51,839 bases of DNA from a bacterium (GTDB taxonomy: Bacteria > JACRDZ01 > JAQUKH01): positions 1 through 51,839 of the forward strand of contig JBFMCF010000122.1 of assembly GCA_040754625.1 (NCBI GenBank). Direction: 5' to 3'. Positions 1 to 7,427 of this stretch are shown in pieces. The notes under the pieces are model-generated. The model had not been told where the DNA came from. It did not search any database and was given only the letters and a program-made list of their open reading frames with translations. Numbering within the stretch: the first letter of the stretch is position 1; every line of letters begins with the position of its first letter. Position numbers and translations under genes: made by a program.

Positions 1-127
1 TAAAAAAGTATCCCCATTTTTTTGAAAAATATAAAAAATTATGCTTTTACACTTCCTTTTTTTATTTATTCCTTATTTCACAACTACTTACTGTTTTCTA
101 TGTCTATTTTTTGGGGATAGTCCTTTT

Positions 128-1423
128 CTATAACAAATTCACCGCGAGCGAGGACAAATGGCTTCTCTCGCTTTTTTCAAGCGTGATATGCCCGAATAGT
201 TCTTCACCCTTGAAACGTTCCGCGACGTATGTTAACCCGTTGCTGTTTGAGTCGAGGTAAGGGTTGTCGATTTGATAAGGGTCCCCCGTGAGGATTACTT
301 TCGTGTTTTCTCCCGCCCGGCTTATGATGGTTTTTACCTCATGCGGGGTTAAGTTTTGCGCCTCATCAACAATAAAAAACTGGTTAGGAAGCGTCCTTCC
401 GCGTATATAAGTTACGGCCTCGAGTTCCATCCTGCTGGATTTAGTGATGGACTCATAAGTTTCATCCGTGTTTTTATTCATATACATCAGATATTCCAGG
501 TTGTCGAATATAGGCTGCATCCAATGCGAGAGTTTTGCTTCTTTATCTCCGGGAAGAAAACCTATATCTTTCCCAAGCGGGATAATCGGCCGGGATATTA
601 AAATTTTGTTATATTTGTTTTCATTGAATGTTTTATGGAGCCCGGCGGCAATCGCAAGAAGCGTTTTTCCCGTGCCCGCGGTGCCGACGAGGGTCACAAG
701 TTTGATTTCCTCGCAGAGCAAAAGCTCAACCGCGAATTGCTGCTGCATATTAAGGGGCCTTATTCCCCATACGTTTGTTTTTTGATGGAATAGAGGCACT
801 ATTTTATTAAACCTCTTTAAATATTTTCCGAGGGCAGTTTTATCCGGATTTTCATTACTTTTTAAAAGAACGAATTGATTATTGTTGAGGTCAGTGTCTT
901 TTAAGGCAAGTTCTTTTTTTAAATAGAAACTGTCCACTTTTTCTTTGGGGACTAAAATTTCTTTCCAGCCGGAATACAATTCTTCAATATTGACCTTTTG
1001 TTTTTCAAAATCCCGCGCTTCTATTCCCAATGCATCCGCTTTGATTCTCGCATTTATGTCCTTGGTCACAAAAAATACTTTTTCGCCTTTTTTCTGCAGT
1101 TTCAGGGCTGTCATTAAAATCTTATTGTCGGAGGCCGCATGGTTCATTCCCGACGGCAGGTCGGATTCATAATTCAATTCTATTCTAAGTCTTCCTCCAT
1201 TTTCTAAAGGCACGCCTTCGCTGAGTTTAGCTCCGCTTCGCAGGCTGTCCAAAAACCTTGTAACGATTCTCGCGTTCCTGCCGCGTTCATCCGAGGAACT
1301 TTTAAACCTATCCAGCTCCTCTATGACGGTAATTGGGAGCACAACGTCGTTGTCCGCGAAAGACGTCAATGCGTCGGGATTATGTATCAGGACATTGGTA
1401 TCGATCACAAAGGTTTTTTTCAA
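128..1423 (-). CDS. PhoH family protein with N-terminal PIN domain
   Basis: 431-aa protein joining a PIN-type ribonuclease domain (residues about 4-140) to a PhoH-type P-loop ATPase (about 220-425). The PIN part starts VIDTNVLIH with acidic D8, and E35/E36 follow in VIEELDRF. The ATPase has Walker A GTAGTGKT at 247-254, Walker B FFIVDEAQN near 349-357 (D353, E354) and a sensor-like VILTGDP near 376. Known family: PIN-PhoH (YlaK-like, PhoH2-related) proteins are RNA helicase/RNase candidates; the substrate is unknown. The start is supported by AGGAGG just upstream on the minus strand. It is transcribed divergently from the small gene at 1521. No key residue looks lost. Confidence 0.93.
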   Translation of the reverse strand: MKKTFVIDTNVLIHNPDALTSFADNDVVLPITVIEELDRFKSSSDERGRNARIVTRFLDSLRSGAKLSEGVPLENGGRLRIELNYESDLPSGMNHAASDNKILMTALKLQKKGEKVFFVTKDINARIKADALGIEARDFEKQKVNIEELYSGWKEILVPKEKVDSFYLKKELALKDTDLNNNQFVLLKSNENPDKTALGKYLKRFNKIVPLFHQKTNVWGIRPLNMQQQFAVELLLCEEIKLVTLVGTAGTGKTLLAIAAGLHKTFNENKYNKILISRPIIPLGKDIGFLPGDKEAKLSHWMQPIFDNLEYLMYMNKNTDETYESITKSSRMELEAVTYIRGRTLPNQFFIVDEAQNLTPHEVKTIISRAGENTKVILTGDPYQIDNPYLDSNSNGLTYVAERFKGEELFGHITLEKSERSHLSSLAVNLL

Positions 1424-1467
1424 ATTAAATCCTCCTATGCCAAAAAATAAATATTTGGATGATTATA

Positions 1468-1476
1468 TGCTATAAT
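1468..1476 (+). promoter_or_regulatory. Extended -10 promoter element (TGCTATAAT)
   Basis: TGnTATAAT extended -10 motif in the divergent gap, about 45 bases before the small gene at 1521. No convincing -35 is seen, as is common for extended -10 promoters. A TATAAT on the minus strand (1462-1467) overlaps it and could serve phoH. Confidence 0.5.
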
Positions 1477-1520
1477 ATCGGTTAAAAAAATTGATTATAT
1501 AGAAAAAAAAAGGATATTTT

Positions 1521-1694
1521 ATGCCCGAGTTAAAAATTCCAATATCAGAGCGGAAAGAAATTGAAAAAAATATTAACTGGTTTTCCAGGCTTTCACCCGA
1601 AAAGAAAATTAAGGCTGTTGAAAAACTGAATAAAGCGCAAAAGAAATTGCTTCATGCAACCAGAAAACTTCGTCGACCCGATAAAATTCATTAA
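1521..1694 (+). CDS. Small hypothetical protein, toxin-antitoxin-like partner
   Basis: 57-aa charged, Lys-rich protein preceded by AAAGGA. The central segment SRLSPEKKIKAVEKLNKAQ resembles the ADLPIEEKIRRLVKLQK segment of the small protein at 2367, which pairs with an intact nucleotidyltransferase. Its 3' end overlaps, in another frame, the start of a decayed nucleotidyltransferase-like ORF (1654). I infer it is the surviving small partner of a broken toxin-antitoxin-like module. The family is not securely recognised; biochemical function is unknown. Confidence 0.6.
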   Translation: MPELKIPISERKEIEKNINWFSRLSPEKKIKAVEKLNKAQKKLLHATRKLRRPDKIH

Positions 1695-1814
1695 AACTTT
1701 AAATAAAGAAAAGATAAAGAGGATATAAAATATATTGAAATTTTAATGGAAAAATATGGGAAAAATAGATATTTCTTACCAACGAAACCATTTACTGGAA
1801 GAAAAAATAAATGA
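1654..1814 (+). pseudogene. Remnant of a nucleotidyltransferase-like gene
   Basis: ATG at 1654 opens a 24-aa frame (MQPENFVDPIKFIKTLNKEK...) that stops at 1726-1728. This resembles the N-terminus of small nucleotidyltransferase partners ('FVDPIKFIKTLNKEKI'). A second frame from 1722 to 1814 continues with DIKYIEILMEKYGKNRYF, which resembles the C-terminal part of the same kind of protein. The middle, where the GG...D-x-D active site would be, is missing and the frames are shifted by one. Inference: internal deletion plus frameshift. The matches are short, so confidence is modest. Confidence 0.5.
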
Positions 1815-1867
1815 TAGAATATGTTAATATTAAAATATGGATGCGTAAAAAATAATTAAATAAATTT

Positions 1868-2389
1868 ATGGAAAAGACTCTACGGGTAATCAACCAGATG
1901 CAGAGTGACGGGATATTAAAGAAATATGCCGTGGCGGGGGGAATTGCCGCGATTTTTTATGTTGAACCTTTTGCCACTTTTGATCTGGATATTTTCGTTG
2001 TTTTGCCTGAAGAGAATAACATATTGGTGTCGCTTTCGCCGATATATGAATGGCTAAAAGAAAAAGGATATAAACCGGGAAAAGAATATATTATCATTGA
2101 AGATATTCCCGTGCAATTTATTCCTGCTTATAATGAGCTTGTAAAAGAGGCGGTAATTAACGCGTTGGCACGAAATTACAAGAAAACTCCGGTATTTGTT
2201 TTACAAAAAGAATATTTACTGGCGATTATGCTTCAGACTAACAGGCCGAAGGATATAGCCAGAATGATAAAATTCTTTGACGAAACGGAGGTTTCCGATA
2301 ACTTATTAAAAAAAATTCTTGTTAAACACAATCTGGAAAACGCGTTTGAGGAGTTTAAAAGGAAATATGATATATCCGAAAAACATTAA
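1868..2389 (+). CDS. Small nucleotidyltransferase (toxin-antitoxin/AbiEii-like fold)
   Basis: 173 aa. The N-terminal half has the polymerase-beta-like nucleotidyltransferase pattern: GGIAAIFY (about residues 24-31) followed by TFDLDIFVVL (about 37-46), giving the GG and D-x-D metal-binding motifs. Such short proteins are often part of two-gene systems (MNT/HEPN, AbiE-type) and transfer nucleotides to a target; the target here is unknown. The next gene overlaps its end by 23 bases with its own good Shine-Dalgarno, suggesting coupling. The ribosome site at 1868 itself is weak. Confidence 0.75.
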   Translation: MEKTLRVINQMQSDGILKKYAVAGGIAAIFYVEPFATFDLDIFVVLPEENNILVSLSPIYEWLKEKGYKPGKEYIIIEDIPVQFIPAYNELVKEAVINALARNYKKTPVFVLQKEYLLAIMLQTNRPKDIARMIKFFDETEVSDNLLKKILVKHNLENAFEEFKRKYDISEKH

Positions 2390-2546
2390 AAAAATATTTG
2401 AAAATAAAAACAAATTTCATAAACGTCAAGCTGATCTGCCCATTGAAGAAAAAATACGCCGGCTTGTGAAATTGCAAAAAATAGTTTTGGATATTAAAAA
2501 ACCGGAAGAAAAAAACAACCGCAAATATCATCTTTGGACTATATGA
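2367..2546 (+). CDS. Small partner protein of the nucleotidyltransferase
   Basis: 59 aa, highly charged. I chose the ATG at 2367 because AAGGA lies just before it; a longer frame upstream has no such site. The central segment LPIEEKIRRLVKLQK and a C-terminal Trp (HLWTI) match a recurrent pattern of small proteins encoded beside nucleotidyltransferases. It overlaps the end of the nucleotidyltransferase gene and ends 3 bases before the next gene. A role as antitoxin or regulator is inference from context only. Confidence 0.6.
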   Translation: MIYPKNIKKIFENKNKFHKRQADLPIEEKIRRLVKLQKIVLDIKKPEEKNNRKYHLWTI

Positions 2547-2549
2547 AAT

Positions 2550-4052
2550 ATGTCTAAAAAATTATTTAATGAAATATTTTTTATTTTTTCTCTATTTTTT
2601 ATTTTAAGTTTGCCGCTAAAGGTGTTATTCAGCGCTGAAAAACCGGTATTGGAAAGGATTAAGGAACGCGGTTCACTTATATGGGGGGCGGACGCGGAGG
2701 GCGGGGCGCCTTATATTTTCCCGGATCCTGGAAATCCCGAACAGTATATAGGTTTTGAAGTTGATCTCGCGGAGGCGATTGCCAATAAATTAGGCGTCAA
2801 GGCGAAACACGGGCAGAACGCGTGGGACGGGCTTGTCCCGGCGCTTGAGCGCGGCGATTTTGATATCGCGATGAACGGCATTGAAATCACGGACCAGCGC
2901 AAGGAAAAGATTTTATTTTCAAAACCTTATTATGTTTATGTTGAACAACTGGTGGTCCGGAAGGAAGAAGAAAAAATAAATGACGTTAATGACCTTAAAG
3001 GCAAAAAAGTCGGGACGCTTTCCGGCACTGTCGCGCAGGACATTCTTCAGAATTTGGGAGGAGTTGATGTCCGGATATATCCGGGCCAGGTTGAACCTTA
3101 TGAAGACCTTGCCATCGGAAGGATTGACGCGGTGCTTCTGGACCTGCCGATCGCGGCGTTTTACGGGAAACCCAATCCAAAACTGAAATACGCGGGAAAG
3201 CCGATGGGAGAAGGTTTATACGGGATATGCATCCGGCAGGAGGATGAGGATTTAAAAATTAAGATCGATGAAATCCTCGCTGAGCTTCTTAAATCGGGTG
3301 AATTAAAAAAGATATATGAAAAATGGGATTTATGGAATGATGCCCAAGATAAGCTTTTTGAAAAAATACAGGTTGAAAGCGGTTACGCAGATTTAGAAAA
3401 AAGCCGGAAGGCCCCTGTTTACACATTTTTGCCGTCTTTATTCAAGGGCGCCGGAATAACAATTGTTGTTTCGGTTGTCTCAATGGCATTAGCCGTTACA
3501 ATCGGGTTATTTCTTACTTTGATACGTTTATACGGCCGGCCTCCATTGACTTATTTATCAACCGCGTATATTGAAATTTACCGCGGGACTCCGCTTTTAA
3601 TCCAGCTTTATATTATTTATTACGGCCTTCCGAATATCGGTATTTCATTAAGCCCGATACTTGCCGCTTTTATCGGTCTTGGAATGAATTACGCGGCTTA
3701 TGAAGCTGAACTTTACAGGGCGGGGATTTCGGCAATCCCAAAAGGCCAGATGGAGGCCGCTCTGTCCCTGGGTATGTCCCGGAACCTCGCGATACGGAAA
3801 ATAATTTTACCCCAGGCGTTAAAGATTGCGCTTCCGGGAATTACAAATGATTTCATAGCGCTTTTCAAAGATTCATCCCTTGTTTCGATTATCGCGATGG
3901 TTGAATTGACAAAGACTTTCAGTATCCACGCGGCATCGACACTGAGGTATTTTGAACTGGGACTGATAACGGCGCTTTTATATTTTGGAATGAGTTATCC
4001 TCTGTCGATTATGGCGAGAAGGCTGGAAGGCAGGTTAAAAAGAAAAAAGTAG
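2550..4052 (+). CDS. Polar amino acid ABC transporter, fused binding protein and permease
   Basis: 500 aa. Residues 1-29 are a signal/anchor segment. Residues about 35-265 form a type 2 periplasmic binding domain (SBP_bac_3), with GFEVDLAEAIANKLG and FDIAMNGIEITDQRKEKILFS. Residues about 290-495 form a BPD_transp_1 permease with several membrane helices and the EAA loop (EAALSLGMSRNLAIRKIILP). Such fusions tether the receptor to the channel in glutamine/polar amino acid importers. The substrate cannot be fixed from sequence. The ATPase partner is encoded about 100 bases downstream at 4157. Confidence 0.92.
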   Translation: MSKKLFNEIFFIFSLFFILSLPLKVLFSAEKPVLERIKERGSLIWGADAEGGAPYIFPDPGNPEQYIGFEVDLAEAIANKLGVKAKHGQNAWDGLVPALERGDFDIAMNGIEITDQRKEKILFSKPYYVYVEQLVVRKEEEKINDVNDLKGKKVGTLSGTVAQDILQNLGGVDVRIYPGQVEPYEDLAIGRIDAVLLDLPIAAFYGKPNPKLKYAGKPMGEGLYGICIRQEDEDLKIKIDEILAELLKSGELKKIYEKWDLWNDAQDKLFEKIQVESGYADLEKSRKAPVYTFLPSLFKGAGITIVVSVVSMALAVTIGLFLTLIRLYGRPPLTYLSTAYIEIYRGTPLLIQLYIIYYGLPNIGISLSPILAAFIGLGMNYAAYEAELYRAGISAIPKGQMEAALSLGMSRNLAIRKIILPQALKIALPGITNDFIALFKDSSLVSIIAMVELTKTFSIHAASTLRYFELGLITALLYFGMSYPLSIMARRLEGRLKRKK

Positions 4053-4081
4053 GGTTTTATTTTGAACGGTTCAAGCTGTTT

Positions 4082-4099
4082 AAACGGTTTAAACCGTTT
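4082..4099 (+). repeat. 18-bp perfect palindrome in the transporter operon
   Basis: Perfect palindrome AAACGGTTTAAACCGTTT followed by two more T, between the permease and ATPase genes. A related half-site GAACGGTTCAAG lies just upstream (from about 4064). It could be a weak terminator that lowers ATPase expression or a dimeric operator; the sequence cannot decide. Confidence 0.5.
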
Positions 4100-4156
4100 T
4101 TCCCATGGTCTAAAAAAGAGAGATTGAGATAAAACCAATTTGCGTAAGGAAATAAA

Positions 4157-4912
4157 ATGATTACCGTAAAAAATCTGCATAAATCATACCACCACCATCA
4201 TCTTTTTAAAGGCATAAGCCTCGATATAAAAAAAGGCGAGGTGGTTGCTTTTATAGGCCCTTCGGGAAGCGGGAAAAGCACATTTTTACGATGCGTAAAC
4301 GGCCTTGAATATTTTCAAAAGGGTGAAGTGATTGTTGATGGAATTGAACTTCATTCGATTAACAGGATAAATCCGACAAAAGAAGATCTTGAAGCTATCC
4401 GCAAAATAAGATTGAAAGTCGGAATGGTCTTTCAACAGTTTAATCTGTTCCCTCATATGACTGTTCTTGAAAATATTATCGAGGCTCCGGTAAGGGTTTT
4501 GGGTGCTGACAAAAATACAGCCTCTGAAAACGCGTTAACTCTATTACGCCGTATAAATCTTGAAAATAAGGTAAATTGTCATCCTGAAGACCTCTCGGGA
4601 GGGGAGCAACAGCGGGTTGCTATTGTCCGAGCTCTCGCGATGAAACCTGAAGCGATGCTTTTTGATGAGCCGACTTCTTCCCTTGACCCGGAGATGGTAG
4701 GCGAGGTTCTTTCCGTTATTAAAGATCTGGTCGATGGGGGAATGACAACTTTGATCGTAACCCATTTGATGCATTTTGCCCGCGAAGTGGCTGACCGTGT
4801 GGTTGTTTTTGATAAAGGCGATATTATCGAAACAGGCCTGCCCGATGAGATCTTTACAAATCCTAAAACCGAGCGTACAAAATTATTCCTGAGCAGGATA
4901 ATAAACAGGTAA
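4157..4912 (+). CDS. glnQ: Polar amino acid ABC transporter ATP-binding protein
   Basis: 251-aa ABC ATPase that would power the fused receptor-permease upstream. Walker A GPSGSGKST at 34-42, Q-loop VFQQFN near 91-96, signature LSGGEQQR at 146-153, Walker B AMLFDE ending at E171, and H-loop in LIVTHLMHFA. Length and motifs are typical of the GlnQ/HisP group. The start has GGAAATAAA upstream. Its stop codon overlaps the next start codon (TAATG). Confidence 0.93.
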   Translation: MITVKNLHKSYHHHHLFKGISLDIKKGEVVAFIGPSGSGKSTFLRCVNGLEYFQKGEVIVDGIELHSINRINPTKEDLEAIRKIRLKVGMVFQQFNLFPHMTVLENIIEAPVRVLGADKNTASENALTLLRRINLENKVNCHPEDLSGGEQQRVAIVRALAMKPEAMLFDEPTSSLDPEMVGEVLSVIKDLVDGGMTTLIVTHLMHFAREVADRVVVFDKGDIIETGLPDEIFTNPKTERTKLFLSRIINR

Positions 4913-5346
4913 TGAAAAAGATTTATCTGATAACTATCTTTTTACTATTTAATTCGATTATTTCGGCTAATGATTTATCGGGAACAATAAGAGTTGTTAT
5001 AACTGATTTCAGAAATGACAAAGGATCTCTGAAAATCGCATTGTTTAACTCTAAAGAAGGTTTTCCTGATAATGGTAAAAAGGCATTTATAAAAGAAAAA
5101 ACAACAATAAGAGACAAGAAAGCAGAATTTATTTTTAATGATATACCCTATGGAATATATGCGGTTTCTATTTACCATGACGAAAATGGAAATGATAAAT
5201 TAGACAGCAATTTTTTAGGTATTCCGAAAGAAGGCTATGGGGCTTCCAATAATCCGAATCCTTCCATGCGCCCCCCGAGATTTGATGAGGCAAAATTCAA
5301 ATTAGATTCAGCCAGTTTGAATATAGAAATAAAAGCCCAGTATTAA
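4912..5346 (+). CDS. DUF2141 exported protein
   Basis: 144 aa with a cleavable-type signal peptide (about 1-19: MKKIYLITIFLLFNSIISA). The rest matches the DUF2141 pattern: a beta-rich domain with KGSLKIALFNSKEGF, IPYGIYAVSIYHDENGN and GIPKEGYGASNN. The family is widespread and of unknown function. The start overlaps the ATPase stop by one base, so it is probably translated from the same message, but a link to amino acid transport is only positional. Confidence 0.85.
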   Translation: MKKIYLITIFLLFNSIISANDLSGTIRVVITDFRNDKGSLKIALFNSKEGFPDNGKKAFIKEKTTIRDKKAEFIFNDIPYGIYAVSIYHDENGNDKLDSNFLGIPKEGYGASNNPNPSMRPPRFDEAKFKLDSASLNIEIKAQY

Positions 5347-5349
5347 ATT

Positions 5350-5580
5350 ATGAAAAAAATAAATATCAAAGTCATTCCCAACGCTCGCAAGAACAGTGTT
5401 TCGGAAGAAGACGGCATTTTTAAAGTACGAGTGACGGCGCCGGCGGTTGACGGCAAGGCGAACAAAGCGGTTATTGAAGTCCTAAGCGAATTTTACCAGG
5501 TCAAAAAACGGGACATTAAGATTATTCGCGGCGAAAAATCCCGCGAAAAACTTATTGAAATATCTCCAAATAAGAATTAA
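5350..5580 (+). CDS. DUF167 / YggU family protein
   Basis: 76-aa protein with the YggU signature: KVIPNARKNSV near the N-terminus, VRVTAPAVDGKANKAVIEVL in the centre and IIRGEKSREKLIEI at the end. It is full length for the family, which is conserved and without a proven function. It follows the DUF2141 gene by 3 bases and precedes the ABC exporter by 11, so it is likely co-transcribed with both. Confidence 0.92.
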   Translation: MKKINIKVIPNARKNSVSEEDGIFKVRVTAPAVDGKANKAVIEVLSEFYQVKKRDIKIIRGEKSREKLIEISPNKN

Positions 5581-5591
5581 TATTACTTTAA

Positions 5592-7337
5592 ATGCCCCCA
5601 ATAATCGAAATAAAAAACCTGAACAAGAGTTTTACCTCGTATAATTATTTTGGATTTAAAACAGAAATCACAACCGCGCTTTCAGGCATAAATCTTGATA
5701 TTGAAGAAGGCAGATGTTACGGGTTGTTAGGCCCGAACGGCGCCGGCAAAACCACTCTTTTAAAAATAATATCCACATTAATCCTCCCGGATAATGGTAC
5801 TGTGGCCGTAAAAGGCCATGAGTTAAACAAACATGATGAGAAGATCAAGTCCTTGATAGGCCTTGTGGCAAATGAGGAAAGAAGTTTTTACTGGAGGCTT
5901 ACCGGGATCCAGAATTTGGAATTTTTCGCCGGTTTATATGGTTTAAATAAAAAGGAAAGCGGGGCCAGAATAAAAGATCTTTTTGATTTGTTTAAAATAG
6001 ATTACGGTGAACGAAGGTTTGATTCTTATTCCGCGGGAATGAAAAGAAAAATGGCTTTTGTCAGGGCGCTTATCCATAATCCCCAAATCCTTCTTCTGGA
6101 TGAACCAATGGAAAATCTGGATTACAATTCAGTGGAAGAGATGAAGAAGTATGTAAAAATTCTTATAAATAACGGCAAAACGATAATCCTCGCCACTCAT
6201 CATTTGCATGAAGCCGGGGAACTCTGTGATTTGTTTATTGTAATTCATAAGGGTAGAATATGCGGGTCAGGGACAAAAAGCGAACTTGGAACCCGGGCGA
6301 ATTGCAGCGGAAAAAATCTGGCGGATATTTACCTGGAGCTCACAAAAAATGTTTACCCCGTTAGAGAAAACCGCCAGCTTCAAGCTGATAATAGTTCAAA
6401 AGCGACTTCAACACAATTAGAAACTGAGCATAACAAGAGTGATTCAGTAAAAGAAAATTTTTCTGACAAGAGCAACGAGTATTTTCTTAAGGAATTAACG
6501 CAAACTGTTAAAGGACGAAGTTCTCTAACGGGGCTTAGAGAAGTATATTCCTTGATAAAAAAAGATTTTCTGCTGGAAACAAGTTATAAGCTGAATTTCC
6601 TGATGAATGTTTTTACCACGGGAATTACATTATTGACGTATTTTTTTATCGACAGGCTGTTCGGCCATAGAATTACGCCTTATATGGAGGAATTCGGCGT
6701 GAATTATTTTTCTTATGTGCTTTTAAGTATGGCGTTTTTTAATTTCATCGGGACAGGTATCGGTTCTTTTTCCTACCAAATAAGAAATGAACAGATGCAG
6801 GGAACCCTGGAATCCCTGTTGGTTACGCCCGCCAATATTTATGTGATAATCCTTGGGATGGGTTTATGGAATTTTATTTTCGCCGTGCTGGATGTTTTGA
6901 TTTATTTTCTTTCAGGGCAGTTTTTATTCAGGATAGATTTTTCAAATATAAATATTTTCTCAAGTTTAGTGGTCCTTGTGCTTACGGTTATTTCTTTCTC
7001 GTGCCTTGGAATAATTTCGGCCAGTTTTATCATGGTTTTTAAAAGGGGTAATCCGGCCGGGTGGCTGCTGAACACACTGGAAGGTTTGGTCGGCGGGGTC
7101 TATTTCCCTGTTAACGTGATGCCGCAGTTCCTTCAAAACCTCGCAAACTTGTTCCCGGTAACCTATGCGATTAAAGCCATGGAACTCTCGGTTTACAAGG
7201 GTTACCCGTTATACCGGATACAAAAAGAATGCGCGATTCTTTTAATATTTTCTGTTTTTCTTGTCCCCCTTGCCAAATTTTCATTCAGGTATGCCCTGGA
7301 TACCGCGCGGAAACAGGGAAGCCTTATTCAATATTAA
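5592..7337 (+). CDS. ABC-2 type exporter, ATPase and permease in one chain
   Basis: 581 aa. Residues 1-~250 are an ABC ATPase with Walker A GPNGAGKT at 47-54, an atypical signature YSAGMKRK at 146-153, Walker B ILLLDEP ending D170/E171, and ATHHLHEA as H-loop. Residues ~330-581 are an ABC-2 permease with about six helices and an internal segment NEQMQGTLESLLVTP typical of the family. Most bacterial relatives (NatA/NatB type) are two proteins. The linker, residues about 255-314, is polar, low in hydrophobic residues and encoded between 13-bp inverted repeats. Substrate unknown. Confidence 0.88.
   Translation: MPPIIEIKNLNKSFTSYNYFGFKTEITTALSGINLDIEEGRCYGLLGPNGAGKTTLLKIISTLILPDNGTVAVKGHELNKHDEKIKSLIGLVANEERSFYWRLTGIQNLEFFAGLYGLNKKESGARIKDLFDLFKIDYGERRFDSYSAGMKRKMAFVRALIHNPQILLLDEPMENLDYNSVEEMKKYVKILINNGKTIILATHHLHEAGELCDLFIVIHKGRICGSGTKSELGTRANCSGKNLADIYLELTKNVYPVRENRQLQADNSSKATSTQLETEHNKSDSVKENFSDKSNEYFLKELTQTVKGRSSLTGLREVYSLIKKDFLLETSYKLNFLMNVFTTGITLLTYFFIDRLFGHRITPYMEEFGVNYFSYVLLSMAFFNFIGTGIGSFSYQIRNEQMQGTLESLLVTPANIYVIILGMGLWNFIFAVLDVLIYFLSGQFLFRIDFSNINIFSSLVVLVLTVISFSCLGIISASFIMVFKRGNPAGWLLNTLEGLVGGVYFPVNVMPQFLQNLANLFPVTYAIKAMELSVYKGYPLYRIQKECAILLIFSVFLVPLAKFSFRYALDTARKQGSLIQY
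6356..6533 (+). repeat. In-frame inverted-repeat insert in the exporter linker
   Basis: CCCCGTTAGAGAA (6356-6368) and its exact reverse complement TTCTCTAACGGGG (6521-6533) bracket about 150 bases that encode the polar linker between the ATPase and permease parts. A smaller palindrome CAGCTTCAAGCTG sits near the left arm. This is compatible with a palindromic element that became coding. Confidence 0.6.
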
Positions 7338-7394
7338 TTTCTATTATATTTTTCTGGCAAAAAACCGATATTTTGTTGTATGTGTGTCAATTTC

Positions 7395-7403
7395 TGGTAT
7401 ATA
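7395..7403 (+). promoter_or_regulatory. Possible -10 element of the prepilin operon
   Basis: TGGTATATA resembles an extended -10 element, about 25 bases before the likely start at 7428. The only -35-like hexamer (TTGTTG, 7373-7378) is 19 bases away. Weak call from motif alone. Confidence 0.35.
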
Positions 7404-7427
7404 AACTAAACAGGAGTGGGTGTTACC

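Noticed and set aside
9-118. 8-bp inverted repeat TATCCCCA/TGGGGATA at the start of the window
   Set aside because: Too short and the left context is missing; chance match in AT-rich sequence is likely.
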